Positions 1 to 7,972 of a stretch of 17,862 nucleotides of DNA are shown here, one piece after another. The first letter of the stretch is position 1. The number at the start of each line of letters is the position of its first letter. The DNA comes from an uncultured Prevotella sp. (GTDB lineage Bacteria > Bacteroidota > Bacteroidia > Bacteroidales > Bacteroidaceae). The DNA lies in NCBI GenBank assembly GCA_934230685.1, contig CAKQFF010000027.1, positions 1-17,862 of the forward strand, in the 5' to 3' direction. A model generated the notes under the pieces. That model searched no databases. It had not been told where the DNA came from and saw only the letters and a program-made list of their open reading frames with translations. A program made the position numbers and the translations under genes.

Positions 1-472
1 GCAGGATGGCTATCTCTTCATGAAGTGGACCAACCTCAAGGACAATGGTGAGACGGCATCCAACACCGCTTCTTATGGTGCAGCCACCGATTTCCCGCTC
101 TTCCGCTTGGCTGATGTCTATCTGATGTATGCCGAGGCTGTGGTGCGTGGAGGCAATGGTGGTTCGCGCGAGCAGGCAATCGGCTATATCAACGCTCTTC
201 GCAAGCGTGCCTATGGCGACGAGAGCGGCAATATCAAGGAGAGTCAGCTCAACAAGGAGTTCATCATCGACGAACGTGCCCGTGAGCTCTACATGGAGGG
301 CTATCGCCGCACCGACCTCATCCGCTTCGGCGAGTTCACCACATCTTCTTATGTGTGGGAATGGAAGGGCGGAACAAAGGACGGAATGGCTGTAGACAAT
401 AAGTACAACTATTATCCGATTCCGTCGACCGACCTTACGGCAAATCCTAATTTGAAGAATGAGGAGTATTAA
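1..472 (+). CDS. SusD/RagB family outer-membrane glycan-binding lipoprotein, 3' end only
   Basis: This is the C-terminal part (about 157 residues, read in frame from base 2) of a SusD-like protein; the start lies before the window. SusD proteins are surface lipoproteins that cap a SusC TonB-dependent transporter and bind the oligosaccharide to be imported. Visible family marks are the helical segment FPLFRLADVYLMYAEA, the segment with ERARELYMEGYRRTDLIRFG, and the typical SusD ending YNYYPIPSTDLTANPNLKN. The stop codon is TAA at 470-472. The first ATG in this frame (base 20) lies inside the conserved fold and is not the true start. The neighbours downstream (SusE-like, two GH53, GH2) suggest pectic beta-1,4-galactan as ligand; this is inferred from context, not from the binding residues. 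A susC partner is expected just upstream of the window. Confidence 0.93.
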   Translation, partial: QDGYLFMKWTNLKDNGETASNTASYGAATDFPLFRLADVYLMYAEAVVRGGNGGSREQAIGYINALRKRAYGDESGNIKESQLNKEFIIDERARELYMEGYRRTDLIRFGEFTTSSYVWEWKGGTKDGMAVDNKYNYYPIPSTDLTANPNLKNEEY

Positions 473-478
473 ATAAAA

Positions 479-519
479 GGCCCCACCCCCAGCCCCTCCC
501 CCGTAGGGAGGGGAGTGGT
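479..519. repeat. G/C-rich palindromic repeat, copy 1
   Basis: This element begins 7 bases after the susD stop. It holds a perfect 8-bp stem, CCCCTCCC (493-500) with GGGAGGGG (506-513) around a 5-base loop, plus an outer CCAC (483-486)/GTGG (515-518) pairing. Its reverse complement closely resembles 2167-2200. It lacks an immediate T tract, so it is not a classical terminator. It may act as an RNA-stability or attenuation element, or be a dispersed repeat. Confidence 0.75.
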
Positions 520-570
520 ATGTACAGCGAATGTAAAGGGTAGGGCTTTTAATCTTTAAAAAAAATAATT

Positions 571-1974
571 ATGAACAAGATATTCAATCAAATATTTTTG
601 TACCTTTGTGTTGCGTTGTTCTTTGCAAGTTGCAACAACGATGGCGACACAATCTACGTTGACGGAATGGCTCCGTCGGAACTTATAAGCACAACATCCG
701 AGGTGAAACTCGACATCAGTCAGCGTGCCAAGGTGGTGATGCAGCTCGCGTGGAAGAACCCGACGCTGCTCTCAAGCGATGAGAATAATCCCGTGCCTGG
801 CAATCTGCTTAAGACCTATGTTGAGGCTTCTGCCTCGGAGGACTTCTCTGGAGCAACATCCACAGCTGTGACCTCGCTCTCCAAAGCCTATACCGGCACA
901 GAGCTTAACACTCTCGCAAAGAGCTTGGGCTTGCAGGTGAACGTGGAAGGACAGCTCTACTTCCGCATCAAGTCGATGGAGGGCGACAATATGGAGCCAC
1001 ATTATAGTAATGTGTGCCGTGTGTCGGTGACTCCTTACTTTGTTGACATGACCAAACTTGCTGTGCTTGCTTCCAACAAGACCGATACTATTGCCTATCT
1101 GCACTCTCCCGAGGCAGACGGAGTGTATACTGGCTACATGAACGCAACGGCTTGGCTCAACTGCTGGTTCTATGAATATTCGGGCGACACATGGGGCAAC
1201 TATGCTGTCGATGGTCATGCTTTCGAGATTTCAAACGCAAGCGATGCTTGGAACTGCTGGTTTGCTGATGGTAGTGGCGCTTGGTTTGTGAAGGTTGACA
1301 CCAAGGAGATGGAATGGACAGCAACTCTGCTTTCGCAGATTCGTGCCAATGGCAACGACATGACCTACTACTCTAAGCGTCAGCAGTGGGGCTACTACAT
1401 CACTACCACAGCCGACAACGAGAAAGTGACGATAGATGCCGACGGCAAGGAGTACAACAAGACAACACGCACCGACTATGCCGAGGAGAAGACCCTGCAC
1501 TTTGCTGCTGCTGACGGAAAACTCACGCAGGCTTCTGCCTCAACCGACATCAACATCGCAAAGGCTGGCACATATACTGTAATCGTGGCTGCCGATGGCA
1601 GCGGATACCTTACTTACTCGGTGGTTGAGGGCAAGGTTGACTTCACTGCAACCGACGAGCCTGAGACGAAATATCCTGCTGAGCTCTTCATGGTGAACAA
1701 GGACGACGTATCTATCGACCTTGCAAATCTTGCAAAGACGGGCGACACAACCTACAGCGGAACATATACTCTTACAGCCGACTGGGAGAACTTCAAGATT
1801 GTTGACCGCGAGAACTCTGTTGTATATGGCTCTGATCCGAGCGACCTCTTCACTCTTTCTTCAGATGCCGGAGCATGGAACATCTGGTTCGACGATGGTG
1901 CAAAGGCTGGCGAGACCGTGAACGTAACGGTTGACCTGAAGACATTGAAATGGAGCTACAGTGTGGTGAAATAG
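571..1974 (+). CDS. SusE/SusF-like outer-membrane surface lipoprotein
   Basis: This 467-residue protein is predicted to be a surface glycan-binding lipoprotein of the PUL. It has a lipoprotein signal peptide (hydrophobic residues 8-19, lipobox FASC, lipidated Cys21) followed by NNDGD, in line with the acidic surface-export signal of Bacteroidota lipoproteins. The N-terminal third looks like a SusE-type Ig-like domain (about 35-155). Two related C-terminal units follow: AWNCWFADG at 226-234 then VDTKEMEW, and AWNIWFDDG at 435-443 then VDLKTLKW. Repeated aromatic units of this sort fit the starch-binding-like domains of SusE/SusF. The position after susD and before GH53 matches known galactan PULs. 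The start has an A-rich leader with no Shine-Dalgarno motif, as usual in this phylum. Ligand specificity for galactan is inferred from neighbours. Confidence 0.85.
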   Translation: MNKIFNQIFLYLCVALFFASCNNDGDTIYVDGMAPSELISTTSEVKLDISQRAKVVMQLAWKNPTLLSSDENNPVPGNLLKTYVEASASEDFSGATSTAVTSLSKAYTGTELNTLAKSLGLQVNVEGQLYFRIKSMEGDNMEPHYSNVCRVSVTPYFVDMTKLAVLASNKTDTIAYLHSPEADGVYTGYMNATAWLNCWFYEYSGDTWGNYAVDGHAFEISNASDAWNCWFADGSGAWFVKVDTKEMEWTATLLSQIRANGNDMTYYSKRQQWGYYITTTADNEKVTIDADGKEYNKTTRTDYAEEKTLHFAAADGKLTQASASTDINIAKAGTYTVIVAADGSGYLTYSVVEGKVDFTATDEPETKYPAELFMVNKDDVSIDLANLAKTGDTTYSGTYTLTADWENFKIVDRENSVVYGSDPSDLFTLSSDAGAWNIWFDDGAKAGETVNVTVDLKTLKWSYSVVK

Positions 1975-2012
1975 TAACTTCAATAAAATCAACAGTATCA
2001 ACCGTAATAACC

Positions 2013-2095
2013 TACTTGATTTATGAAGACGTTATCGTTGGCTTATGAAGACGTTATCGTTGGCTTATGAAGACGTTATCGTTTTCCATCAAGTA
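2013..2095. repeat. Three 22-bp tandem repeats enclosed by an 8-bp inverted repeat
   Basis: The unit TTATGAAGACGTTATCGTT plus GGC occurs at 2021, 2043 and 2065 with a 22-bp period; the third copy departs after GTTATCGTT. The block is bounded by TACTTGAT (2013-2020) and its perfect reverse complement ATCAAGTA (2088-2095). It lies in the 241-bp gap between the SusE-like gene and the first GH53 gene. A spacing of about two helical turns would put copies on one DNA face, so it could be a protein-binding array. Slippage-prone repeats or an RNA element are alternatives. Confidence 0.85.
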
Positions 2096-2166
2096 AAAGA
2101 CGGTGAACAAGCTCTGTATTAAAACAAGAAAAAAACAAAACGACAAAAAACGCTCATTACTTCATT

Positions 2167-2200
2167 CCCTCTCTGTAAGGGGGAGGGGTGGAGTGGGGCT
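2167..2200. repeat. G/C-rich palindromic repeat, copy 2 (inverted relative to copy 1)
   Basis: CCCTCTC (2167-2173) can pair with GGGAGGG (2181-2187) with one G-U pair. The following GGGG, TGGAGTGGGGCTT part matches the reverse complement of 479-513 with a few changes. It ends about 15 bases before the GH53 start codon at 2216, so in the mRNA it would lie in the 5' untranslated region close to the initiation site. Confidence 0.7.
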
Positions 2201-2215
2201 TATACCTTATGAATT

Positions 2216-3271
2216 ATGAAGAAATCATTCCTTAAACCGATTCTCCTCGCTGCTCTCGCGTTTTTCACGTTCTCTTCGTGCAGCGACGACAACGATACTA
2301 TTCCACAGACAGAACCTACATACGACATGACTGGTTTTGCCAAGGGTGCCGATGTGAGCTGGCTCACTCAGATGGAGGCTTCTGGCAAGAAGTTCTATAA
2401 TGCTAAGGGTTCGGAGCAAGATTGCATGACGCTGTTGCGCGACCTTGGTGTCAACTCTATCCGTCTTCGTGTTTGGGTGGACCCTGCCGATGGTTGGTGC
2501 AACAAGAAGGATGTGCTTACTAAGGCGTGGCGTGCGAAGAATCTTGGTGAGCGTATCATGATAGACTTCCACTATTCCGACTCATGGGCAGACCCAGGTC
2601 AGCAGACAATTCCTGCCGCTTGGAACGACTACAAGGACGACCTTGAGAAGATGAAGACAGCCGTGGCTGACCATACAAAGGACGTGCTCAAGTATCTTAA
2701 GGACAATGGCATCGACGTGGAGTGGATTCAGATAGGCAACGAGACACGTGTGGGTATGCTTTGGCCGCTCGGTCTTGTGAGCAACGATAAGTTTGACAAT
2801 TATGCCGCCCTCAACATTGCCGGCTATGATGCTGCCAAGTCGGTTTACCCCGAAGCTCAGTGCATCATACATATCGACAAGGGTAATGAGCTTGGCGCTT
2901 ACACTTGGATGTTCGACGGACTGAAGGCTGCAGGAGCCAAGTGGGATGTTATAGGTATGTCGCTCTATCCAGAGGACAACGACTGGCAGAAGGTGACCGA
3001 CGATTGCCTTGCCAATATCTCTACTCTCGCCTCACGCTATAATACTAAGGTGATGATTTGCGAGATAGGTATGCCTTGGGACTCAGATAATGCTAATGCA
3101 ATGATGCAGAAAATGGTGGACGGATGCAAGGCTAAGACAGAGTGTCTTGGCATCTTCTACTGGGAACCGGAATGCTATGGAGGATGGAACGGCTACAACA
3201 AGGGAGCGTTCGACTCTAACGGCAAACCTACTTCAGTGTTGAACGCGTTCGGCAGCAATGAAAAGAAATAG
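2216..3271 (+). CDS. GH53 endo-beta-1,4-galactanase, surface lipoprotein
   Basis: This 351-residue arabinogalactan endo-beta-1,4-galactanase (glycoside hydrolase family 53) cleaves beta-1,4-galactan side chains of pectin. It has a lipoprotein signal peptide with lipobox SSC (Cys22) followed directly by SDDND, a strong match to the acidic export signal that sends lipoproteins to the cell surface. The TIM barrel starts with GADVSWL (44-50). The family motif DFHYSDSWADPG is at 117-128. The acid/base Glu is E176 in IQIGNE and the nucleophile is E283 in ICEIGMPW; FYWEPE lies at 314-319. Length is normal for a single-domain GH53. It follows the SusE-like gene in the PUL and is followed after 77 bases by a second GH53. 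It probably makes the first cut at the surface before SusC/D import. A linear galactan substrate is inferred from the family. Confidence 0.95.
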   Translation: MKKSFLKPILLAALAFFTFSSCSDDNDTIPQTEPTYDMTGFAKGADVSWLTQMEASGKKFYNAKGSEQDCMTLLRDLGVNSIRLRVWVDPADGWCNKKDVLTKAWRAKNLGERIMIDFHYSDSWADPGQQTIPAAWNDYKDDLEKMKTAVADHTKDVLKYLKDNGIDVEWIQIGNETRVGMLWPLGLVSNDKFDNYAALNIAGYDAAKSVYPEAQCIIHIDKGNELGAYTWMFDGLKAAGAKWDVIGMSLYPEDNDWQKVTDDCLANISTLASRYNTKVMICEIGMPWDSDNANAMMQKMVDGCKAKTECLGIFYWEPECYGGWNGYNKGAFDSNGKPTSVLNAFGSNEKK

Positions 3272-3292
3272 AAGGAAATATTAGTTACTATT

Positions 3293-3322
3293 GGTGGCTG
3301 CGGCAGGGATGCCGTAGCCTCC
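3293..3322 (+). promoter_or_regulatory. Intercistronic hairpin between the two GH53 genes
   Basis: GGCTGCGGCA (3296-3305) pairs with TGCCGTAGCC (3310-3319) around a GGGA tetraloop, with one G-U pair. Past one mismatch, GG (3293-3294) pairs with CC (3321-3322). No T tract follows, so it reads as an mRNA-processing or stabilising hairpin, not a terminator. Confidence 0.6.
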
Positions 3323-3348
3323 TACACATTATTTAAATAAATAAAGCA

Positions 3349-4455
3349 ATGAAGTTTATTCTATCATTTTTACTCCTATTGTCATTCTCGACAACCAAAG
3401 CCCAGACTCGTCTGCTTGGCGGCGACATCTCCCTTCTTCCAACTTACGAAAAGGCAGGGACAAAATTCATTGATGCTAACGGCAAAGCCCGTCCGTTGCT
3501 TAAGATAGCAAAAGACAATAAATGGAACGCTGCTCGTGTGCGCCTCTTTGTGAATCCCGCAGACGCTCCGACAGAAAATAAGGACGAGGGTGTTTGTCAA
3601 GACCTCAACTATATCACTCCGCTCTGCAAGCAGATAAAGAAAGCAGGTATGAATCTTATGCTCGATTTCCACTATTCCGACACATGGGCCGACCCTGGCA
3701 AGCAGTTCACTCCAAAAGCGTGGATGAAATGCTCACCAGCCCAACTCTGTGACTCGGTTTATGAGCATACGGCACGTGCCCTCAGACATCTGAAGAAGAA
3801 CGGTTGTGCCCCCGACTTGATACAAGTGGGCAATGAGATTACTTTCGGAATGCTTTGGCCTACAGCAAAGACCGACCCGTTTGACGAAAAGAATTGGGAT
3901 GTGCTTACTGATTTGCTGAAGAGTGGTGTGCGTGCGTGTCGTGAGGTTTGCCCCAATGCACGCATCATAATCCACACAGAACATGTCGGTGACTGGGACG
4001 CAACAAATAACTACTATATGCGCTTGCGCAACCATAATGTGGACTATGACATCATAGGTCTGTCCTACTATCCTATGTGGCACAAGGACATCCCCAACCT
4101 CTCACGAACTCTTGACTCTCTCGCTGTTGATTTCCCTAAGAAGGATATTATGATTGTAGAGACTGCGTTCTATTACTCTCACGACAATGACAGATGGGCG
4201 AAATCGAAGGATGAACACTCCGACCTTTATCCTATAACGGAAGATGGTCAGGCGCAATTCACTAAGGAACTTGTGGATATGCTCAAGAAGCATCCTAAAG
4301 TGACTGGACTCTACTGGTGGTTTCCAGAAGAGAACGAGAGTGGAAAGAAAGTCATTGGCAGTTGGATAAACCGTGGTCTGTTCAACAACCACACTGGAAA
4401 GGTGGTGAAGGCAATGAAAAACTTCGCCGACTATCGAGTAGATAATAATTATTAA
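3349..4455 (+). CDS. GH53 endo-beta-1,4-galactanase, secreted/periplasmic
   Basis: This is a second GH53 enzyme, 368 residues, in the same run. Unlike its neighbour it has an ordinary signal peptide (cleavage likely after TTKA, residue 18) and no lipobox Cys, so it should be periplasmic or secreted. Family motifs are present: DFHYSDTWADPGKQ at 106-119, acid/base E163 in LIQVGNE, nucleophile E271 in MIVETAFYY, and LYWWFPEE near the C-terminus. Between about 271 and 300 it has a longer barrel loop (SHDNDRWAKSKDEHSDL) than the first GH53. The two proteins are clearly divergent, so this is not a recent duplication. It probably shortens imported galacto-oligosaccharides before the GH2 enzyme acts. 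The stop is 22 bases before the preferred GH2 start, indicating one transcript. Confidence 0.93.
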   Translation: MKFILSFLLLLSFSTTKAQTRLLGGDISLLPTYEKAGTKFIDANGKARPLLKIAKDNKWNAARVRLFVNPADAPTENKDEGVCQDLNYITPLCKQIKKAGMNLMLDFHYSDTWADPGKQFTPKAWMKCSPAQLCDSVYEHTARALRHLKKNGCAPDLIQVGNEITFGMLWPTAKTDPFDEKNWDVLTDLLKSGVRACREVCPNARIIIHTEHVGDWDATNNYYMRLRNHNVDYDIIGLSYYPMWHKDIPNLSRTLDSLAVDFPKKDIMIVETAFYYSHDNDRWAKSKDEHSDLYPITEDGQAQFTKELVDMLKKHPKVTGLYWWFPEENESGKKVIGSWINRGLFNNHTGKVVKAMKNFADYRVDNNY

Positions 4456-4477
4456 TGTGATAAACAACAATCTGAAT

Positions 4478-6865
4478 ATGAATAAATTAGCATTACTAAC
4501 CCTTGCGCTTGCCACATCGGCTATTACAGCCTCAGCTCAGCGCAGTACAATAAATCTGAAGACATGGCAGTTCTCGCGTGACAGCGTAAACTATAAGCCG
4601 GTGACCATTCCCCACGATTGGGCTATCAACGGACCCTTCGACAAGAAGTGGGACTTGCAGTTTGTGGCTATTGTGCAGAATGGTGAGACTGAGAAGACTG
4701 AGAAGTCGGGACGTTCGGGTGCTCTGCCTTGGATAGGACGTGGCTTTTATAAGACTACTGTTGACTTGAAGAAGTTGCCTAAGACTGCAATACTTGAGTT
4801 TGACGGTGCCATGGCCGATCCTCATGTGTATATCAATGGTAAGCTTGCCGGACATTGGGCTTATGGCTACAATGCCTTCCGTGTGGATGTCGCACCATAT
4901 TTGAAGAAAGGAAAGAACGAGATAAGCGTAAGCCTGAACAACCGCGAGGAGAGCTCGCGTTGGTATCCTGGCGGTGGTCTCTATCGTCCGGTACAGCTTG
5001 TCACTAATGCCGATGCTGCAACAATAAATCCTTGGGGATGTTATTTCCGCACCGAGTCGATAGGCAATGGCAAGGCGGAGGTGAGTATCTGTACTAATAT
5101 TAATAATGTAGACAAGACACTCTCGATAGAAAACCAGCTTGTAGATGCTGCTGGCAAGGTAGTGGCACAGTTTAAGTATGGCGACTTCGACGCTCAGGGA
5201 AATGTTGTGAAGAAGCTTACTGTGGACAATGCGCAGCTCTGGTCGCCAGAGACACCTTATTTATATAAGCTTGTCACACGTCTTTATCGCAACAAAAAAC
5301 TTATAGACCAGACACAGCAGAAAGTTGGTATACGCACAGTACGTGTGGCACAGTATGACGGCTTTCAGTTGAATGGAGTCTCACGTAAGATAAAGGGCGT
5401 TTGTCTGCATCATGATCTTGGTCCGCTTGGTGCTGCAGTAAACAAGGCTGCACTCATCCGTCAGATTTGCACAATGAAGGATATGGGTTGCGATGCCATT
5501 CGCACGGCTCACAACATGCCTTCAACTTGGCAGATGGAGGTGTGCGACTCTATGGGAATGATGGTGATGGCTGAGAGCTTCGACATGTGGATTTATCCTA
5601 AATGCAAGAACGGCTATGCGCTTAACTTCAAGGAGTGGGCGGATAAGGATATGGAGAATCTTGTGCTCAACCACCGCAATCATCCGTCAATAGTGATGTG
5701 GAGCATTGGCAACGAGATTCCGGAGCAGTGGAGCGAGGAGGGCAGAGACATCTCGAAGCACTTGCAGGACATCTGTCATAAGCTTGATTCTACACGTCCC
5801 GTGACGCAGGGTATGGATCAGGCTGAGAGTGCATTGAAGTCAGGTTTTGCTCAGGTGATGGACGTTCCGGGCTTCAACTATCGTGTGCATAAGTATGACA
5901 ACAATATCAAGCAGTTGCCTAAGGGATTCCTTCTTGGTTCGGAGACAGCCTCGACTGTAAGCTCACGCGGTGTGTATAAGTTCCCCGTTGAGGCTTCCGA
6001 CTCAAAGACTTATCCCGACGGACAATGCTCAAGTTATGATGTGGAATACTGTCCATGGAGCAATCTGCCCGATGATGATTGGCGCATGCAGGACGACCGC
6101 GACTATACCATCGGTGAGTTTGTATGGACTGGCTACGACTATCTTGGTGAGCCTTCGCCTTATGATGAGTATTGGCCTTCGCGTTCAAGCTATTTCGGCA
6201 TCTGCGACCTTGCAGGATTGCCAAAGGACCGCTACTACTTGTATCGTTCTCATTGGCGCAAGGACGACGCTACGCTTCATGTCTTGCCGCATTGGACATT
6301 CCCGGGCAGAGAGGGAGAGACAACTCCAGTTTACTGCTACACCTCATGGCCATCGGCAGAGCTGTTTGTTAATGGCAAGAGTCAGGGTAGGATTGTGAAG
6401 AATCCTAATACTCGTCTCGACCGCTACCGCCTGCGTTGGAACAACGTGAAGTATGAGCCAGGCGAGATAAAGGTTGTGGCTTACGACTACGACGGCACTC
6501 CTAAGGGCGAAAAGATAATACGCACAGCAGGTGCTCCAGCGCGTATCGTGCTGAAAGCCGACCGCAACAGCATATCGTCGAAGGGTGGGGACCTCTCGTT
6601 TGTCACAGTATCAGTTGTTGACAAGGATGGCAATCCGTGTTCTACGGCAACCAACAAGATGAAGTTCAATGTGTCGGGAGCTGCCAAATTCCGTGCTGCC
6701 TGCAATGGTGACGCAACATCGCTTGTGGCCTTCAACTCTACAGAAATGCCACTCTTCAGCGGAGAACTCGTTGTTGTGGTGGAAGGATTGAAACGCGGAA
6801 CAGCAACGCTTAGTGTTTCGGCAGATGGACTCGCAACTGCGACGTTGCCAATAACAGTAGAATAA
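4478..6865 (+). CDS. GH2 family exo-beta-galactosidase, periplasmic
   Basis: This 795-residue enzyme probably releases galactose from the ends of galacto-oligosaccharides. I chose the ATG at 4478 over the in-frame GTG at 4457 because it opens a clean signal peptide cut after TASA (residue 20). Domains in order: a jelly-roll sugar-binding domain (about 25-180, with PHDWAI and RWYPGGGLYRPV), an Ig-like domain (about 185-290), a TIM barrel (about 295-600, beginning KIKGVCLHHD), and C-terminal Ig-like domains (about 610-795) including YTSWPSAELFVNGKSQG. The acid/base is E413 in WSIGNE and the probable nucleophile is E489 in GSETAS. The layout matches Bacteroidota GH2 beta-galactosidases with the DUF4982-type module. 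GH2 also includes beta-glucuronidases and beta-mannosidases; galactosidase is preferred because two galactanases precede it. Confidence 0.9.
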   Translation: MNKLALLTLALATSAITASAQRSTINLKTWQFSRDSVNYKPVTIPHDWAINGPFDKKWDLQFVAIVQNGETEKTEKSGRSGALPWIGRGFYKTTVDLKKLPKTAILEFDGAMADPHVYINGKLAGHWAYGYNAFRVDVAPYLKKGKNEISVSLNNREESSRWYPGGGLYRPVQLVTNADAATINPWGCYFRTESIGNGKAEVSICTNINNVDKTLSIENQLVDAAGKVVAQFKYGDFDAQGNVVKKLTVDNAQLWSPETPYLYKLVTRLYRNKKLIDQTQQKVGIRTVRVAQYDGFQLNGVSRKIKGVCLHHDLGPLGAAVNKAALIRQICTMKDMGCDAIRTAHNMPSTWQMEVCDSMGMMVMAESFDMWIYPKCKNGYALNFKEWADKDMENLVLNHRNHPSIVMWSIGNEIPEQWSEEGRDISKHLQDICHKLDSTRPVTQGMDQAESALKSGFAQVMDVPGFNYRVHKYDNNIKQLPKGFLLGSETASTVSSRGVYKFPVEASDSKTYPDGQCSSYDVEYCPWSNLPDDDWRMQDDRDYTIGEFVWTGYDYLGEPSPYDEYWPSRSSYFGICDLAGLPKDRYYLYRSHWRKDDATLHVLPHWTFPGREGETTPVYCYTSWPSAELFVNGKSQGRIVKNPNTRLDRYRLRWNNVKYEPGEIKVVAYDYDGTPKGEKIIRTAGAPARIVLKADRNSISSKGGDLSFVTVSVVDKDGNPCSTATNKMKFNVSGAAKFRAACNGDATSLVAFNSTEMPLFSGELVVVVEGLKRGTATLSVSADGLATATLPITVE

Positions 6866-6872
6866 TAATATA

Positions 6873-7014
6873 GAGGAGACAGAAGTTAAGGAGGAGTCAG
6901 AAGTTAAGTAGTCAGGAGTTAAGCCATTACCATATTTAGTTTATAGAAAAGCATTTGGCTTAACTTCTGACTCCTTAACTTCTGTCTCCTTAAATCTTTA
7001 ACTTCTGTCTCCTC
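6873..7014. repeat. Long imperfect inverted repeat built from 18-bp units, between convergent genes
   Basis: The left arm has the unit GAGGAGACAGAAGTTAAG (6873-6890), a near copy GAGGAGTCAGAAGTTAAG (6891-6908), and a shortened copy GTCAGGAGTTAAG (6911-6923). The right arm (6956-7014) is nearly its full reverse complement, with a few mismatches and a small bulge. The loop (6927-6955) is AT-rich. The predicted stem is about 50 bp. It lies between the GH2 stop (6865) and the convergent araC stop (7038), so it could end transcription from both sides, although no clear T tract is present. It may also be a dispersed repeat. Confidence 0.85.
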
Positions 7015-7037
7015 CTAAACTTCCGTCTTATTTCTTT

Positions 7038-7943
7038 TTAATTCTCTTTTTTCATGCTCTGTTGACGTCTGTATTCCGTCGGCGACACTCCAAGATGGCT
7101 CTTTGTGAATTTTCCAAAGAACGAAAGGTTGGGGAAGTTAAGCCTGTCGGCAATCTCCTTAATCGAGAGATTGGAGTGTTTCAGATAACGCTCAATCGCC
7201 TTCACTGTATATTCGTGTATCAACTCAAGAGCCGTCTTGCCGCTCACACTCTTGGAAATGAACGACAGATATTTAGGCGTTATGCACAGTTCCTCGGCGT
7301 ATTTCTTCACGGGGTAAGTCTTGCCATCGTTTTGGTTGAGCATTTCCATGAATTTGCTGAACAGCAGATTGGCTTGCTTCATGCTGCCGCCATCGTTGCT
7401 GTACTCCACGTGTGGAGCAATGATAGCGCACAACTCGAAAGCGGCACATTGGAAGATGCCGTGCATTATCTCCTTATGGAAATAACCGTGGGGATGTTTT
7501 ATCTTGTGGGCGATGATGGCATAATACTTGCTTACGAGAGCCTGGCGTTCAAGGTCGAGATGCACTACCGGATTCTTGGCAACATAAGCCAAGAGGTCAA
7601 GTGCGTCGCGGGTCATCTGCATGGTGTTCTGTATGGATTTATAGGAGAAACCAATGATTTTGCACTCGAAATCGGGTGACATCATCGAATTGCTGAGATA
7701 TGAACTTGGCAGGCATATCACCACGTCTCCAGCCTTGGCGAGATGCACCTTTCCGTTCATCTCACCCTGAAGACGTCCCTTTATACAGTATATCATAAGT
7801 ACCATGTCCACCTTCACAGTGCCCTCCATAGGAGAAGTGTTGATGTTGTCGAGCACCATTATATCACCGTCGGAATATTCTGTCAATCCTTTGCCTATGA
7901 AAAAGTCGTAGTCCAACTTCTTCTCATTATTGTCGTTCATCAT
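7038..7943 (-). CDS. AraC family transcriptional regulator
   Basis: This 301-residue protein has an N-terminal cupin-like sensing part (about 25-110) and a C-terminal AraC-type DNA-binding domain with two helix-turn-helix units (about 210-232 and 258-282). The second ends in the family signature FFGKFTKSHLGVSPTEYRR. The N-terminal half does not show residues that identify a ligand. There are two adjacent Met codons (7943, 7940) and either may start. A candidate -7 element sits 30 bases upstream, and palindromic sites in 7998-8089 could be its own operators. The gene is convergent with the galactan PUL, so co-regulation is not shown by the sequence. Bacteroidota PULs are more often run by hybrid two-component or ECF systems, so its target may be elsewhere. 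Confidence 0.92.
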   Translation of the reverse strand: MMNDNNEKKLDYDFFIGKGLTEYSDGDIMVLDNINTSPMEGTVKVDMVLMIYCIKGRLQGEMNGKVHLAKAGDVVICLPSSYLSNSMMSPDFECKIIGFSYKSIQNTMQMTRDALDLLAYVAKNPVVHLDLERQALVSKYYAIIAHKIKHPHGYFHKEIMHGIFQCAAFELCAIIAPHVEYSNDGGSMKQANLLFSKFMEMLNQNDGKTYPVKKYAEELCITPKYLSFISKSVSGKTALELIHEYTVKAIERYLKHSNLSIKEIADRLNFPNLSFFGKFTKSHLGVSPTEYRRQQSMKKEN

Positions 7944-7972
7944 GTTCAGTTTTCTTTTATACGTTTATTCTG

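Noticed and set aside
2021-2084. Tandem repeats considered as a CRISPR array
   Set aside because: The 22-bp units are directly adjacent without spacers and no cas gene is present.
2045-2122. Short reading frame of 25 codons starting MKTLSLAYEDV within the tandem repeat
   Set aside because: The period of 22 shifts frame between copies, the peptide has no family features, and the repeat explains the ATG copies.
4457-4477. GTG start for the GH2 gene giving seven extra residues
   Set aside because: The added residues MINNNLN precede the signal peptide and the ATG at 4478 gives a standard export signal.
7062-7679. 205-residue open frame on the plus strand opposite the AraC gene
   Set aside because: It lies wholly within the AraC coding region, whose protein has clear family motifs; the plus-strand translation has none.
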